A stretch of DNA of 51,120 nucleotides from an uncultured Rikenellaceae bacterium (GCA_944326815.1 CALVFI010000003.1:1-51120); one strand, 5' to 3'; positions 27,558 through 37,732 are shown, counted from the stretch's first letter. Numbers and translations: made by a program. Notes: generated from the letters alone by a model not told the origin.

Positions 27558-29384
27558 TTAGCGGCTGCCCAGATCATCATAGAGCTTTTGCAGATAGGCT
27601 TTGGCGGGTTCGAGATTCGTTCCTTGAGCGGCACCCGTATCCAACTCCGTGCGACCGGAATCGCAGTCGTAAATCAGGATATTTTCAGGGGTTGCCATGC
27701 CCATACCGTTGGGAAAGGAGAAAAAGCCGAAATGCGGGGCGTTCGGGTTGAGGATGTTCTTGCTGAAAGTGAACGCATCGTGCGGCAGCCCGAGCTGATA
27801 GAGTAGAGTGGCTGCAAGGTCGATTTGCGATGCGTAGGTTTCGATTCGGGCAGGTTCCTTGACCGCACCGCCTGCAATCAATAGGGGAATTCGGTAGCGA
27901 GCCTCCTCGAAATAGCCGAGCGACGGATAGTGTGCCGCATGATCGGCGATGAATACGAGAACCGTGTTGTCCCAATAGGGGGTTTCCCGGAATGCCTGGA
28001 CGAAACCGTAGACGCAACTGTCGGCGTAGTAGACTGAGTTGGGGTAGGGCTCTTCAAAACGATTGGCCGGGACATCGAAAGGTTCGTGGCTGCTCGAGGT
28101 CTGTACGATCTTCAGGAAGGGCTCCTGCTGTTGAGTGCTCATGTCTTGGGCGAATCGGGCCATCAGCAGATGGTCGGGTACGCCCCATTTCGAGAGACGG
28201 TCGCCGAGCGGGAAGTCCTTGTCCGAAATCAGATGCTCGATTCCTTGTGAGAGGAGGTAGGAGCGCATATTGGTGAAATCCGCATCGCCGCCATAATAGT
28301 ACTCGGTGGAGTATCCCGCCTGCCGAAGTGCTTGGGGTATGGATGGCAGCGATTGGCTTTTTTGCGGATATTTCATGATCGACGTGGAGGGCTGGGCCGG
28401 GTAGCCGCTCAGGATGGCCACCAGCCCCCGGTCCGTGCGGAAACTGTTGGCGAACATGTTGGTGAACAGAATGCCTTCGCGGCTCAGAGTGTCGAGTCCC
28501 GGAGTCGCATCGGGTTCTCCGCCCAGCGCGCCGGTCACCGAGGACATGAAGCTCTCCAGAATGACGATGATAATATTCGGTCGTTCCGTTTTGAACAGAC
28601 GGGGTATTTCGGCGGTCGTGGTGGATGGCTCCACCATGCGGACGAACAGGCTGTCTGCCTTTTCAGGCTTCATGAAACGGTACTGCTCGCTGAAGTTCCG
28701 TTGTTTGGCCAGTGATTCGAGCAGACTGAATGTCGGGTTGATGGCGGCATGGTTCAACCGGGTGTTGTCGCTGAAGTAGACCTTGCCGACATTCATCGTG
28801 GAGACGGAAATGCCGCCTCGGATGGGAAGAAAGAGCAAAAGCGTAAGCCCCAGCAATGCGGCACAGGTGGCGCGACGGCTACCGGAAGGATGGGCCTTGC
28901 GTAAGGGTTGTACGACGAGTAAAGCTGCCAGCTTGTAATAGAATAACGTGCAGCAAGCTACGGCAAGCACTCCCAGCAGAATGAACCAGACGGAGACGCT
29001 GGCCATGGCATCGCCTGGGTTCTTGAGGTAGAATAGAGGGGTGGCGTCGAGCCGGAATCCCCAGAATTCATAGAGCGCCATATCTCCGATGAAGATGAGC
29101 GATAGGATTATGGCAATGACCAGGTAGTAGATACGCAGTATCTTTGCGATTAACTCTTTGCGTATATAGGCCGATAGGGCGAGCAACAGTCCGGGCAGAA
29201 TGGTGATATAACCTGCTACGGAGAGATCGAGTTTCAACCCGTGTTCGATGACCTTCAACCAGGATCCGAATCCCACTTCGGGATAAAGCGAGTGATAATA
29301 GGCCATGAAAACAGGTTTTTGCAGAGCAAACAGCAGAACCAGAAGAAAATAGCCGGTAAAGAAAATTCTGATGCGGTCTTTCAT
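27558..29384 (-). CDS. LTA synthase-like sulfatase-fold membrane protein
   Basis: A 608-residue protein with about five N-terminal transmembrane helices (to about residue 200) and a periplasmic alkaline-phosphatase-superfamily domain. The metal and nucleophile motifs are visible: PNIIIVILESF (about 262), the predicted Thr nucleophile in NSFRTDRGLVAILSG (about 315), and the metal-binding FIADHAAHYPS (about 490). Relatives transfer phosphoglycerol or phosphoethanolamine from phospholipid headgroups to polymers or LPS. Gram-negatives lack lipoteichoic acid, so the acceptor here is unknown. It is the last gene of the lptD-peptidase-GT-like gene cluster, 109 nt after its neighbour. Confidence 0.85.
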   Translation of the reverse strand: MKDRIRIFFTGYFLLVLLFALQKPVFMAYYHSLYPEVGFGSWLKVIEHGLKLDLSVAGYITILPGLLLALSAYIRKELIAKILRIYYLVIAIILSLIFIGDMALYEFWGFRLDATPLFYLKNPGDAMASVSVWFILLGVLAVACCTLFYYKLAALLVVQPLRKAHPSGSRRATCAALLGLTLLLFLPIRGGISVSTMNVGKVYFSDNTRLNHAAINPTFSLLESLAKQRNFSEQYRFMKPEKADSLFVRMVEPSTTTAEIPRLFKTERPNIIIVILESFMSSVTGALGGEPDATPGLDTLSREGILFTNMFANSFRTDRGLVAILSGYPAQPSTSIMKYPQKSQSLPSIPQALRQAGYSTEYYYGGDADFTNMRSYLLSQGIEHLISDKDFPLGDRLSKWGVPDHLLMARFAQDMSTQQQEPFLKIVQTSSSHEPFDVPANRFEEPYPNSVYYADSCVYGFVQAFRETPYWDNTVLVFIADHAAHYPSLGYFEEARYRIPLLIAGGAVKEPARIETYASQIDLAATLLYQLGLPHDAFTFSKNILNPNAPHFGFFSFPNGMGMATPENILIYDCDSGRTELDTGAAQGTNLEPAKAYLQKLYDDLGSR

Positions 29385-29493
29385 GGTGTGTCGTTTTCAG
29401 TGAAGGTGAAATTTGGAGGTTGTATGAGGGATTGATGACTGTGCCTTCCCCGTGGGTTCTGTGGTTGAAACTATTTTGAATGGGGGATGCCGA

Positions 29494-30501
29494 TCAGAGG
29501 AAGTGATCGATCCAATGGGTGATGTCGTAACGTTGCAGGATCTCTTCCGGTATGGGATGGAAGGGAATCTGGAGAAACGTTGCGAGTGACCGTTCTTCTT
29601 TCTCAGTTCCGTCTGGACGAATCAGGTAGATGTTGTCCGGATGATAGAAAGCCTCTTCGGTTACGGTCGGATTGTCGGTAATGAGTTTCTTCCGGAAAAA
29701 GAGTGCTTCGAGTGCCCGTACCGTACATCCGTGTTGTCCTTTCTGCAATAACTCCACCAGAGCGTATGACCTTCGGATGCGATTTAGCGTTTCATCGTAG
29801 TCGAGCCTTACGTCGGTGAGCATGCCTTGCTCCTCGGATGAGTAGTTCCGTCCGCTGCGGTCGGGTAGAATATGAAAATCCGTTGCAAAACCGCTTTTGG
29901 TAGCTGTCCGGGCAAGTGCCATGAGTGCCGGAAGTCGTCCTTTGTCCTGTCCGACGAAGAACAGAAGCGGTGTTTGTTTCTTTGTGGTCGTATCGTTGGT
30001 CTCTTCCAGTGTGCTCCCTTGCTTCGAAGCTTCGGGTCGGTAATATACCTGTTCGCGGAACCGAAATCCGTACTCAGCAGCATCTTTGCGGTCGAAAGTA
30101 GACACTTCGCAGGTGTAATGTCTCATCAAGTGCGCGAAGAGTTTTCGGCGTAGCTCGCTGTGTCCCATCATGGCGATCGGATTCCACAGCCACAGTCTGA
30201 CCTGTGACGTGGGCAGGCTTTTGACCGTGCAGAGAAAATCGGGCATGCTCCATGTGTCGAAGAGCAATACACGATCCTGTGGACCGATTTGGCTCAGCTT
30301 GTTGTAGTAAGATGATGGATAGTATCGTCGGCTGATGATACGGAACGGTGTGATCGCTTCGGCCATTACCAGCCATTTCCACAGCGCCGAACCGTCATGG
30401 TGAGACGGTTCGGCGTGGAGGATACGGATTCCTTCGCGTGTGCAAAGTGGATCGAGAATCCTGTCGCTGAGGAAATAGCGGTTGCAGACGATGTAAAGCA
30501 T
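29494..30501 (-). CDS. Putative GT-B-like glycosyltransferase
   Basis: A 335-residue soluble protein. It has no signal peptide or transmembrane helix. The C-terminal half reads like a GT-B donor domain: PLLFFVGQDKGRLPALMALA (about 180), then YDETLNRIRRSYALVELLQKG and RALEALFFRKKLITDN (about 270-290), a pattern seen in LPS and capsule glycosyltransferase-like proteins. No family-specific catalytic residue can be named, so the assignment is an inference. It is 28 nt downstream of the M3 peptidase gene and upstream of the LTA synthase-like gene, which suggests envelope glycan work. Confidence 0.5.
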   Translation of the reverse strand: MLYIVCNRYFLSDRILDPLCTREGIRILHAEPSHHDGSALWKWLVMAEAITPFRIISRRYYPSSYYNKLSQIGPQDRVLLFDTWSMPDFLCTVKSLPTSQVRLWLWNPIAMMGHSELRRKLFAHLMRHYTCEVSTFDRKDAAEYGFRFREQVYYRPEASKQGSTLEETNDTTTKKQTPLLFFVGQDKGRLPALMALARTATKSGFATDFHILPDRSGRNYSSEEQGMLTDVRLDYDETLNRIRRSYALVELLQKGQHGCTVRALEALFFRKKLITDNPTVTEEAFYHPDNIYLIRPDGTEKEERSLATFLQIPFHPIPEEILQRYDITHWIDHFL

Positions 30502-30529
30502 ACGTCCCGAAAAAGCCTGAGCGATGCGG

Positions 30530-32644
30530 TTATTTCTGGGGTATGCCCATCTTGTCGAGCAGTGCTTTCACCTCGGGCTTATGGCCGCGGAAGTTGACAT
30601 AGAGCGTCATCGGGTGTTCCGAGCTGCCTTTCGAGAGCACATTGTCGCGGAACGATTGGGCTACTTCGGTGTTGAAGATGCCTTTTTCCTTGAAGAGCGA
30701 AAAGGCGTCTGCTTCGAGCACTTCGGCCCACTTGTAGCTGTAATAGCCTGTGGCGTAGCCTCCCGAGAAGATGTGGTTGAATGCCGTAGAGAAGCAGGTG
30801 CCCGGTACGACGGGGGTGATTTGGGTCTCGGCGACCGCTTTATTTTCGAATTCGGCCACATCGCCCGTGTAGGGCTCTGTGATGCTGTGCCAGGCCATGT
30901 CGTTGATGCCGTAGGTGAGCTGACGAACGTGGAAGTAGGCGGCCAGATAGTTCTTGGCGGCGATAATTTTGTCAATCAATTCGGACGGCATCTTTTCTCC
31001 CGTTTGGTAGTGGGTAGCGAACAGGTCGAGGAACTCTTTCTCGGTGGTCCAGTTCTCCATCAGTTGCGAGGGCAGCTCTACGAAATCGCGATATACGTTC
31101 GTCCCCGTGGTCGAAGCGTAGCGTCCCTGGGCGAACATGCCGTGCAGGGCGTGACCGAATTCGTGCAGGAAGGTGCTGAATTCATCGAACGTCAGGAGGG
31201 CCGGAGCATCTGCCGTAGGTTTGGTGAAGTTATAGTTGAGCGTGACGAACGGACGCTTCTCCGTGCCGTCTGCCGTGGTATACATTTCCCGGAAGTTGGT
31301 CATCCAGGCTCCCCCGCGTTTGCTCTCGCGGGGGAAGTAATCCATGTAGAGCACTGCCAGGAAGCTGCCGTCTTTGTCGTATACTTCGAACGCTTTTACG
31401 TCCGGATGGTATACCTCGATGTCGGGGTTCTCCTTGAAGGTGATGCCGTAGAGCTTTTCGGCCAGCAGGAAGGTCCCTTTCTGGACATTTTCCAGTTGCA
31501 GGTAGGGTTTTACCTCCTCTTCGTTAAGTGCATATTTTTCGTTCTTGTATTTTTCGTTGTAGTAGGAGAAATCCCAGGGCATGAACTCCTTCGGAGCATC
31601 GGGCTGGGTAGCGGCATACGCCACGATGGTCTCGTAATCCTTCACGGCATACTCTTTCGTGTCGCGGAGCAACTCTTCGAGGAATGTATCGACGCTTTTG
31701 CGGTCGCCTGCCATACGCTCCTCCAGTACGTAGTCGGCATAAGTGGGGTAACCCAGCAGGTTGGCCATCTGCAGACGCAGTTCGGCAATGCGTTTTACGT
31801 TGTTGCTGTTGTCGTATTCATTGCCTTTGTAGGCGCGGGAGTTATAGGCTTTCCAGACTTGTTCCTTGAGGTCGCGTTCTTTCGAGTAGGTGAGGAACGG
31901 ACTGTAGCTGGGATACTGCAACGTTACCGTCCAACCCTCTTCGCCGCGTCCTTGTGCCTCGGCGGCCATGCCGGCTTTGACGAAATCGGGCATATAGGCC
32001 ACTTTGGCTGAGTCTGCCAGCGGAATATTCAGGGCAAATTGGTTGGTTTCGGCTAGTACGTTTTGACCGAATTTGAGCGTCAGTGCGGCAAGTTCCGACG
32101 TAATGGCGCGATATTTCTCTTTGTCTGCATCGTTGAGGTCTGCACCGTTGCGGGTAAAACTTTTATAGGTCTTTTCCAGCAGTGCCATCTGCTCCTTGTC
32201 GAGGTTCAGAGAGTCTTTCCCTTCGTATACGGCCTTGACACGGGCGAAAAGTGCCGGGTTGAGCGAGATGTCGTTGCTCAGTTCGGTCAGTTTCGGCTGA
32301 ACGAGATTGGCGATGCTGTCCATTTCGGGCGAGGTAGCGCTTTCATTCAATGCATAGAAGATGGCTGCCGTACGGTTCAGCAAACTGCCCTGCCGCTCCA
32401 GGGCTTCGATGGTATTGGCGAACGTGGGGGCTTCGGGATTGTTGACAATGGAGTCGATTTCGGCGCGCGAACGGGCGATTCCCTCTTCGAAGGCAGGCAT
32501 ATAGTGCTCGAGACGGATTTGCTCGAAGGGCGGTGTCTCAAACGGGGTATTCCACTGGCTGAGCAGCGGATTCTCGGTTGTCTGGTTGCAGCAACCGGTC
32601 GCGATGGCGGAAAGTGTCATAATGGTTAAAATAACTTTGTTCAT
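30530..32644 (-). CDS. dcp: M3 family zinc metallopeptidase (Dcp-like)
   Basis: A 704-residue peptidyl-dipeptidase/oligopeptidase-like enzyme. The zinc motif HEFGH is at 494-498 (FLHEFGHALHGMF), with the downstream Glu expected about 25 residues later. The N-terminus is a signal sequence with a lipobox-like ATGC ending at C18, so it is probably a periplasm-facing lipoprotein rather than the cytoplasmic form. Length fits Dcp/oligopeptidase A. It lies 29 nt after lptD and 28 nt before the GT-like gene. Confidence 0.9.
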   Translation of the reverse strand: MNKVILTIMTLSAIATGCCNQTTENPLLSQWNTPFETPPFEQIRLEHYMPAFEEGIARSRAEIDSIVNNPEAPTFANTIEALERQGSLLNRTAAIFYALNESATSPEMDSIANLVQPKLTELSNDISLNPALFARVKAVYEGKDSLNLDKEQMALLEKTYKSFTRNGADLNDADKEKYRAITSELAALTLKFGQNVLAETNQFALNIPLADSAKVAYMPDFVKAGMAAEAQGRGEEGWTVTLQYPSYSPFLTYSKERDLKEQVWKAYNSRAYKGNEYDNSNNVKRIAELRLQMANLLGYPTYADYVLEERMAGDRKSVDTFLEELLRDTKEYAVKDYETIVAYAATQPDAPKEFMPWDFSYYNEKYKNEKYALNEEEVKPYLQLENVQKGTFLLAEKLYGITFKENPDIEVYHPDVKAFEVYDKDGSFLAVLYMDYFPRESKRGGAWMTNFREMYTTADGTEKRPFVTLNYNFTKPTADAPALLTFDEFSTFLHEFGHALHGMFAQGRYASTTGTNVYRDFVELPSQLMENWTTEKEFLDLFATHYQTGEKMPSELIDKIIAAKNYLAAYFHVRQLTYGINDMAWHSITEPYTGDVAEFENKAVAETQITPVVPGTCFSTAFNHIFSGGYATGYYSYKWAEVLEADAFSLFKEKGIFNTEVAQSFRDNVLSKGSSEHPMTLYVNFRGHKPEVKALLDKMGIPQK

Positions 32645-32673
32645 CGGTCTCTTCGTTTTATATGTTCATTTGA

Positions 32674-35460
32674 TTAGTCGTAGAGATTGTCGTAGAAGGA
32701 GCTTCGTTTGTCCCACTTGATGTCCTGGAGCATGGCAGATTTTACACCGATATTGAAACTCCAACTCTTTCGGAATCCGACCGGCACCCAGGAGAAGTTC
32801 ATCTGCCAGCAGTGCAGGTCTCGATTGATGGTGATGACGCCCGGGGTGATTTTCCGTGCCTGGAAGTCGTAACCGCCGTTGAACGAGATGCCCCATTTCG
32901 GGGTTAGGTTCATACTGCCGTTGAATCCCAGGGTCTGGGTGACATTCTTGCGGATACCGGTATTGGTATAGCTGAGAGAGTAGTTGAAACTCAGGTTCCA
33001 GCTAAGGTCGAAATCGTAATACTGTGAGGTCATCAGCGCCCTTCGGGTATTGGGGTCCATGGCCAGATACTGTTGTTCGGCAAAGGGGTCTGTATAGGCC
33101 GGCGATACGCTTCCCATTCCGCTGTTGATGTCGTTGACCGCCGGTCGTCCCGAACTGCTGGGGTTGAAACTGTAGCCGAAGGAGGTTGAGGCACTGGTGA
33201 TGCGTCCCAATTTCCCTTTTTTGATCATGAATTTATTGATCCGTTGTCCGCGTTCGTCGACTTGATAAGGGTCGAGTGTTGCGGAGATATTCAGTCCGAA
33301 GTTGCCGTAAATCGTTGTGCGCAGGTTGAGGGCAAAGGGTTGCAGGTTGAGTGAATCAGCCAGGAAGTTGTATGAACTACTCAAACTGAAGTTGTCGATC
33401 AGTTTGATGATCCTCGAGCCTGTCGTATCGCGGTCGCTGCGCACCTTCATCTCCAGGGTATTGGTCAATCCGAATGAGATGGAGGCAGCCTCTCCTCGTC
33501 CGGGCAATCCGAACAATCCCCCCTCGAACGGTGAGTAATAACCGAGCGTTCCCATCGAGTCGGTTTGGATGGGTTTGTAGAAGCCGTATTTTCCTTTGCT
33601 GAAATCCGGAGTATAGGTAAAGCTTACCGTGGGAGTCATGACATGCCGAATCGCCTTGATGAGTTTATTCTCTCCAAAGGTGAACGTTCCATAGAGTTTT
33701 GTGCTGGCCGACATGGAGAAATTATAGTTGTAAAGCCGATAAAATCCATAAGTGGTATCAGCATTTTCGACCATATTCGTTTCAGGATTCCACTGTTTGT
33801 CGATCTTGCGGAAATACCAGCGTTCGGTGTAGTTGGCACTGGGACTTACGGTGATATAGTTCAGCAGGTTGAACGACGTGGAGATGGGAATGGTATGGTT
33901 GACGCCATTTTTCATCTCGCGGAACATCTTGTCGGTAAAGAGGTCTTTCTCCTTGACCGTTACATTGTTCGATAAGGTTCCTGTATACTGCATCGAGATC
34001 TTTTCATACCATTTCTGACGGCCTATGGCCTCTTTCCTCCGGAACGGGAAGAAACGTGAAACGCTGAAAACGATATTCGGGAAACTCAAGGAAACCGTAG
34101 TGTCCTGTGAGTTCTGCGAGTGCTGGAAGTTGGTCGACAGCGAGAAGGGTTTCCCGGCCCAGGTCTTCGAATAGGCCACCGAGGAGTTGGTTTGTGTATT
34201 CAGGTAGTCATTGATGTTGTTCGTGCCGTACTTGGTGTAGCCGCTGGTCGAGAAGTTGACATTGGCCGAGAAGGTCGAATTGGGTCGGAACTTGGGGTCC
34301 TGCTGATGTGACCAGGTGATGCGGAAGTTATTCATGTTGACATAGTCCGCATCTCCTTTCTCTCCGATAATATCTTTTGAGAATGCGAGATTGAATCCGC
34401 CGCTGTATTTGTAGCGTTTGATGTAGCGTGTGGCCAGCGATGTCTCCCAGGAACCCAACGTGTAGATTCCTCCCTTGAGGGTGACATCGAGGTAGTCGTT
34501 GAATGCGAAATAGTATCCGCCGTCCCGGATGAAGAATCCTTTGACGTATTCCTCACCGTATTGGGGCATGATGAAACCCGACTGTCGTCCTTTGCTTACC
34601 GGGAAGAACCCAAACGGAATACCGAGAAAATAGATAGGTACATCTTCCATGACAAAGTAGGCCGGTCCGGTGACTACTTTTTTCTTCTGGCCGTTTTCTC
34701 CCGAAGTGAGCTTGGCCCGGGTCAGAGCCAGATAGAAGTGAGGATGGTTGACGTTGTCGCAAGTGGTATATTTGCCGTTGGCGATATTGATGGCGTTGTC
34801 GGGCATCTTTTTGATGTCGCGCCCGATGAGATAACCTTCCCCTTCCTGGGTGGCAACGCCTTTAATTTTGGCCTTTTTGGTGTCGAGGTTGTAGTTGATG
34901 GAATCCATCGTGTAGCTGGAGCCTCCTTGTGTGAATTCGGGACGTGTCGGCTTAATCGAATCGGGTGGCAATAAGTTGCCATCGGCATCCAGGGAATCCA
35001 TATAGCCGTAAGCGTGGATGTTTTTGGAGTTCATGTCCACGGTGATGTAATCGGCCTTGAGGTTCATGTCCTGATAGGTGATATCTCCTTCCCGATAAAT
35101 ATAAACCAATTTGTTTTTTACGTCGTATATCAGCGAATCCTTGTTTTTCCCGGTGATGATGTCTTCCAGGAAGTTGTTCTTTTTGAGCGGAGGCAGCACG
35201 GCCGTATCACCCGGAAGAGAATCGGTTCCGGAGATGGAGTCTTGGACAATGGTGTCGCTGAGGGAGAGGGCCGCAGTCCTTTCGTCGTTATCTGGCGTAG
35301 AGACTTCCTCGGCAGAATCTGTGACGAGGAAGTCCATGGCTGGAGTCCCGTGAAGCCGGAAGTCCATCCGATTCCCTTGCGAAGCGGTACTGAAAACCAC
35401 CTGTCCCCATAGGACGAGGACGGTGATGACCGGGAGGTATTTTCGTGTACGGTTGCCCAA
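32674..35460 (-). CDS. lptD: LPS assembly protein LptD, Bacteroidota type
   Basis: A 928-residue outer-membrane LPS translocon. A signal peptide (about 1-30) is followed by a long Ser/Asp-rich region and a jellyroll OstA/LptA-like domain (about 90-260: ITYQDMNLKADYITVDMNSKNIHAYG). Then comes the typical TTCDNVNHPHFYL segment near 235 and a very large C-terminal barrel with many alternating aromatic strands. It inserts LPS in the outer leaflet together with LptE. Few cysteines are present, so the disulfide-controlled maturation of E. coli LptD does not apply directly. It is divergent from amiC and heads the operon to 27558. Confidence 0.87.
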   Translation of the reverse strand: MGNRTRKYLPVITVLVLWGQVVFSTASQGNRMDFRLHGTPAMDFLVTDSAEEVSTPDNDERTAALSLSDTIVQDSISGTDSLPGDTAVLPPLKKNNFLEDIITGKNKDSLIYDVKNKLVYIYREGDITYQDMNLKADYITVDMNSKNIHAYGYMDSLDADGNLLPPDSIKPTRPEFTQGGSSYTMDSINYNLDTKKAKIKGVATQEGEGYLIGRDIKKMPDNAINIANGKYTTCDNVNHPHFYLALTRAKLTSGENGQKKKVVTGPAYFVMEDVPIYFLGIPFGFFPVSKGRQSGFIMPQYGEEYVKGFFIRDGGYYFAFNDYLDVTLKGGIYTLGSWETSLATRYIKRYKYSGGFNLAFSKDIIGEKGDADYVNMNNFRITWSHQQDPKFRPNSTFSANVNFSTSGYTKYGTNNINDYLNTQTNSSVAYSKTWAGKPFSLSTNFQHSQNSQDTTVSLSFPNIVFSVSRFFPFRRKEAIGRQKWYEKISMQYTGTLSNNVTVKEKDLFTDKMFREMKNGVNHTIPISTSFNLLNYITVSPSANYTERWYFRKIDKQWNPETNMVENADTTYGFYRLYNYNFSMSASTKLYGTFTFGENKLIKAIRHVMTPTVSFTYTPDFSKGKYGFYKPIQTDSMGTLGYYSPFEGGLFGLPGRGEAASISFGLTNTLEMKVRSDRDTTGSRIIKLIDNFSLSSSYNFLADSLNLQPFALNLRTTIYGNFGLNISATLDPYQVDERGQRINKFMIKKGKLGRITSASTSFGYSFNPSSSGRPAVNDINSGMGSVSPAYTDPFAEQQYLAMDPNTRRALMTSQYYDFDLSWNLSFNYSLSYTNTGIRKNVTQTLGFNGSMNLTPKWGISFNGGYDFQARKITPGVITINRDLHCWQMNFSWVPVGFRKSWSFNIGVKSAMLQDIKWDKRSSFYDNLYD

Positions 35461-35478
35461 ACTCTCAAAAAATTTTAT

Positions 35479-35486
35479 TACCTTTG
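35479..35486 (+). promoter_or_regulatory. Putative -7 element of amiC
   Basis: TACCTTTG about 108 nt upstream of the amiC ATG. A TTG lies at 35453-35455, but the 23-nt spacing is longer than consensus. Confidence 0.35.
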
Positions 35487-35593
35487 CCGACGAGTCGGCA
35501 AAAAAACGGAAAACAAGCCTTCTAAAGCACTTAAAGCCCGTTTTTCGCCCTCAAAAGTAGTTAAAAAATTAGAGATACTTACCTTTTGTGTCC

Positions 35594-36745
35594 ATGAAAG
35601 TGAAAGCCTGCGGATTTTTTATGACCACAACGTGGCTATGGCTGTTTTTGTTGTGTACGCCTCTACTTTCTTATGCACAAACGGCTCCAGGCGGGGTAAA
35701 AATCATTGTGCTTGACCCTGGTCACGGAGGGAAAGACCCCGGTACGCATTATAAGGATTTTCTGGAAAAGGATATCAATCTGAATGTAGCTTTGATGCTG
35801 GGTGAGTTGATTACCAAGAATTTGCCAGATGTCAAGGTTGTGTATACCCGGAAAACTGATGTGTTTGTTCCATTGATGACGCGAGGGGACATTGCCAATA
35901 AAGCAGGGGCAGACCTCTTTTTGTCGATTCATGTCAATGCGGTCAACCCCGGGGTACAGTCGCCTTCGGGGGCGCTGACGCTGGTGATGGGAACCAAGGA
36001 TGCCGATAGAAACCTGACCGAGGCGATGCGCGAAAATGACGTTATCACCTATGAAGATGACTATTCGACCAAGTATGAGGGGTATGTGCCTGGTTCGACC
36101 GAGAGTTTCATCATGTTCTCGTTGATGCAGTATGCCAATATCGACCAGAGTTTGAGTTTCGCCAATACGATTCAGAAACACTATAAGATTTCGACCCCCA
36201 TGCCCGATAAGGGGATTCGTCAGCAACCTATTTTGGTGCTGTGGAAAACAACGATGCCCAGTGTTCTTACGGAGTTGGGTTTCCTCTCCAACGCTACGGA
36301 CCGGGCGACTCTTACGACAAAATCCGGACAACGGAAATTGGCCACGGCGCTTTTCAATGCCGTCAGTGAATATAAGGCCAACCTGGAGGGTAGGAGCACT
36401 CCGATCCAATTGGAGAATCTCCCGGATGCGACATCAGACGATGCTTCGACAGGTACAGAAAAGTCGAGTGTTGCGCAAGACAACCAGGTGGTTTACTGCG
36501 TACAGGTGTCCAGTTCTCCCAAGCGGGTTTCGACCAATAGCACGGCTTTCAAAAGCTATCGGGGTAAGGTTACGGAGCGTCGTATCGGGCGTTATTATAA
36601 ATATTATGTGGGTGAGTGTGCCACGTATCAGGAGGCTTCAACCTTGCTCAAAACCGTAAAAAAAACCTTCTCCGATGCTTTCCTGGTTGCTTTCCGCGGA
36701 GATAAACAGATCCCGCTCGGCGAGGCACGTAAATTGACGGAATAA
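35594..36745 (+). CDS. N-acetylmuramoyl-L-alanine amidase with C-terminal SPOR-like domain
   Basis: A 383-residue exported zinc amidase that cuts the bond between N-acetylmuramic acid and L-Ala in peptidoglycan. The signal peptide covers about 1-29, ending SYAQ. Amidase_3 motifs are VLDPGHGGKDPGTH (zinc His), the Glu in FLEKDINLNVALML, SIHVNAV (zinc His), and the catalytic Glu in LTELGFLSN. Residues from about 295 to the end (VYCVQVSSSPKRV ... YYKYYVGECATYQEA) look like a SPOR domain that would target it to septal peptidoglycan. The frame allows a GTG two codons earlier; I chose ATG 35594. Followed by mlaD. Confidence 0.9.
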   Translation: MKVKACGFFMTTTWLWLFLLCTPLLSYAQTAPGGVKIIVLDPGHGGKDPGTHYKDFLEKDINLNVALMLGELITKNLPDVKVVYTRKTDVFVPLMTRGDIANKAGADLFLSIHVNAVNPGVQSPSGALTLVMGTKDADRNLTEAMRENDVITYEDDYSTKYEGYVPGSTESFIMFSLMQYANIDQSLSFANTIQKHYKISTPMPDKGIRQQPILVLWKTTMPSVLTELGFLSNATDRATLTTKSGQRKLATALFNAVSEYKANLEGRSTPIQLENLPDATSDDASTGTEKSSVAQDNQVVYCVQVSSSPKRVSTNSTAFKSYRGKVTERRIGRYYKYYVGECATYQEASTLLKTVKKTFSDAFLVAFRGDKQIPLGEARKLTE

Positions 36746-36778
36746 ACGTTCGGGGACTTAACGACAAAAAGATCAGTT

Positions 36779-37732
36779 ATGATAAAGATGAAAAGAGAGG
36801 TAAAGATAGGTTTGTTTGCAGTGCTTACGCTGCTGGCACTCTATTGGGGGATCAATTTTCTCAAAGGACGCGACCTGTTTAATCAGAATATGACCTATTA
36901 TGCTTCGTACGATCAGGTCAATGGGGTGCAGGGCTCTTCGGCCGTCTTCATCCAAGGAGTGAAAGTGGGTGCGGTGACCGATATCATTTTCGATCCGACG
37001 CGATCGGATAAAGTGATCCTGGAGTTGAATATCAAGTCGAAGTACCGTATTCCGGATAATTCAGAGGCGTTGATTTTCAGTGACGGAGTGCTCGGAGGTA
37101 AAGCCTTGGAGATCCGTATGGGGAATTCGTCGACCTATCTGGAGAATGGAGATACGCTGCATTCTGCGGTGGATAAGGGCTTTCTCGAGGTGGCAGGCTC
37201 TGAATTCGAGGGTATGAAACAGAAGGCTACGGTATTGATGAACAATATCAATACGACGCTGGAGAGTTTGAATAAGGTTCTGGCAGACAATTCAGCCAAT
37301 ATTAATGAGACGGTGAGCAACCTGGCCGGCATCTCGGGAGTATTGGAAGAGGTGATGCTGGATGGAAAGAAAGACCTCCGGGGAATTATTCAGAATATCC
37401 ATCTGCTGACCGCGACCTTGGAAGATAATGCATCGAAGGTAGATCGGATTATCGCCAATGTGGAGGGCTTCAGCGATTCACTCAACCGATCGAATGTGCC
37501 GCAGTTGGTGAATGAACTTACGGTGACGGCATCGGAACTTAATGCCGTCATCGGGAAGATCAATAGCGGGGAGGGTTCGTTGGGCAGGCTGATGCAGGAC
37601 GATGCCTTGTATGACTCGTTGGTGACGGCTTCGGGTAACCTCGCCCGTCTGTTGGAGGATGTAAAGGAGAATCCGGGACGCTATATCCATATCTCGGTGT
37701 TTGGGGGAGGACGCGACAAGGAGAAGAAATAG
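36779..37732 (+). CDS. MlaD/MCE domain lipid-transport protein
   Basis: A 317-residue protein anchored by one N-terminal transmembrane helix (about 9-26: VKIGLFAVLTLLALYWGINFLKG). The MCE domain (about 40-115) includes VNGVQGSSAVFIQGVKVGAV and ILELNIKSKYRIPDNSEALI, and a helical tail follows. MCE proteins shuttle phospholipids between inner and outer membranes with an MlaEF-type ABC transporter, which is not in this window. ATG 36779 or 36788 may be used. It lies between amiC and mutS2; the lptD/amiC/mlaD neighbourhood is an envelope cluster. Confidence 0.88.
   Translation: MIKMKREVKIGLFAVLTLLALYWGINFLKGRDLFNQNMTYYASYDQVNGVQGSSAVFIQGVKVGAVTDIIFDPTRSDKVILELNIKSKYRIPDNSEALIFSDGVLGGKALEIRMGNSSTYLENGDTLHSAVDKGFLEVAGSEFEGMKQKATVLMNNINTTLESLNKVLADNSANINETVSNLAGISGVLEEVMLDGKKDLRGIIQNIHLLTATLEDNASKVDRIIANVEGFSDSLNRSNVPQLVNELTVTASELNAVIGKINSGEGSLGRLMQDDALYDSLVTASGNLARLLEDVKENPGRYIHISVFGGGRDKEKK

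Noticed and set aside
30524..32011. 495-codon open frame antisense to the M3 peptidase
   Set aside because: Shadow of the real gene; Val/Phe/Gly-rich and without domain similarity.
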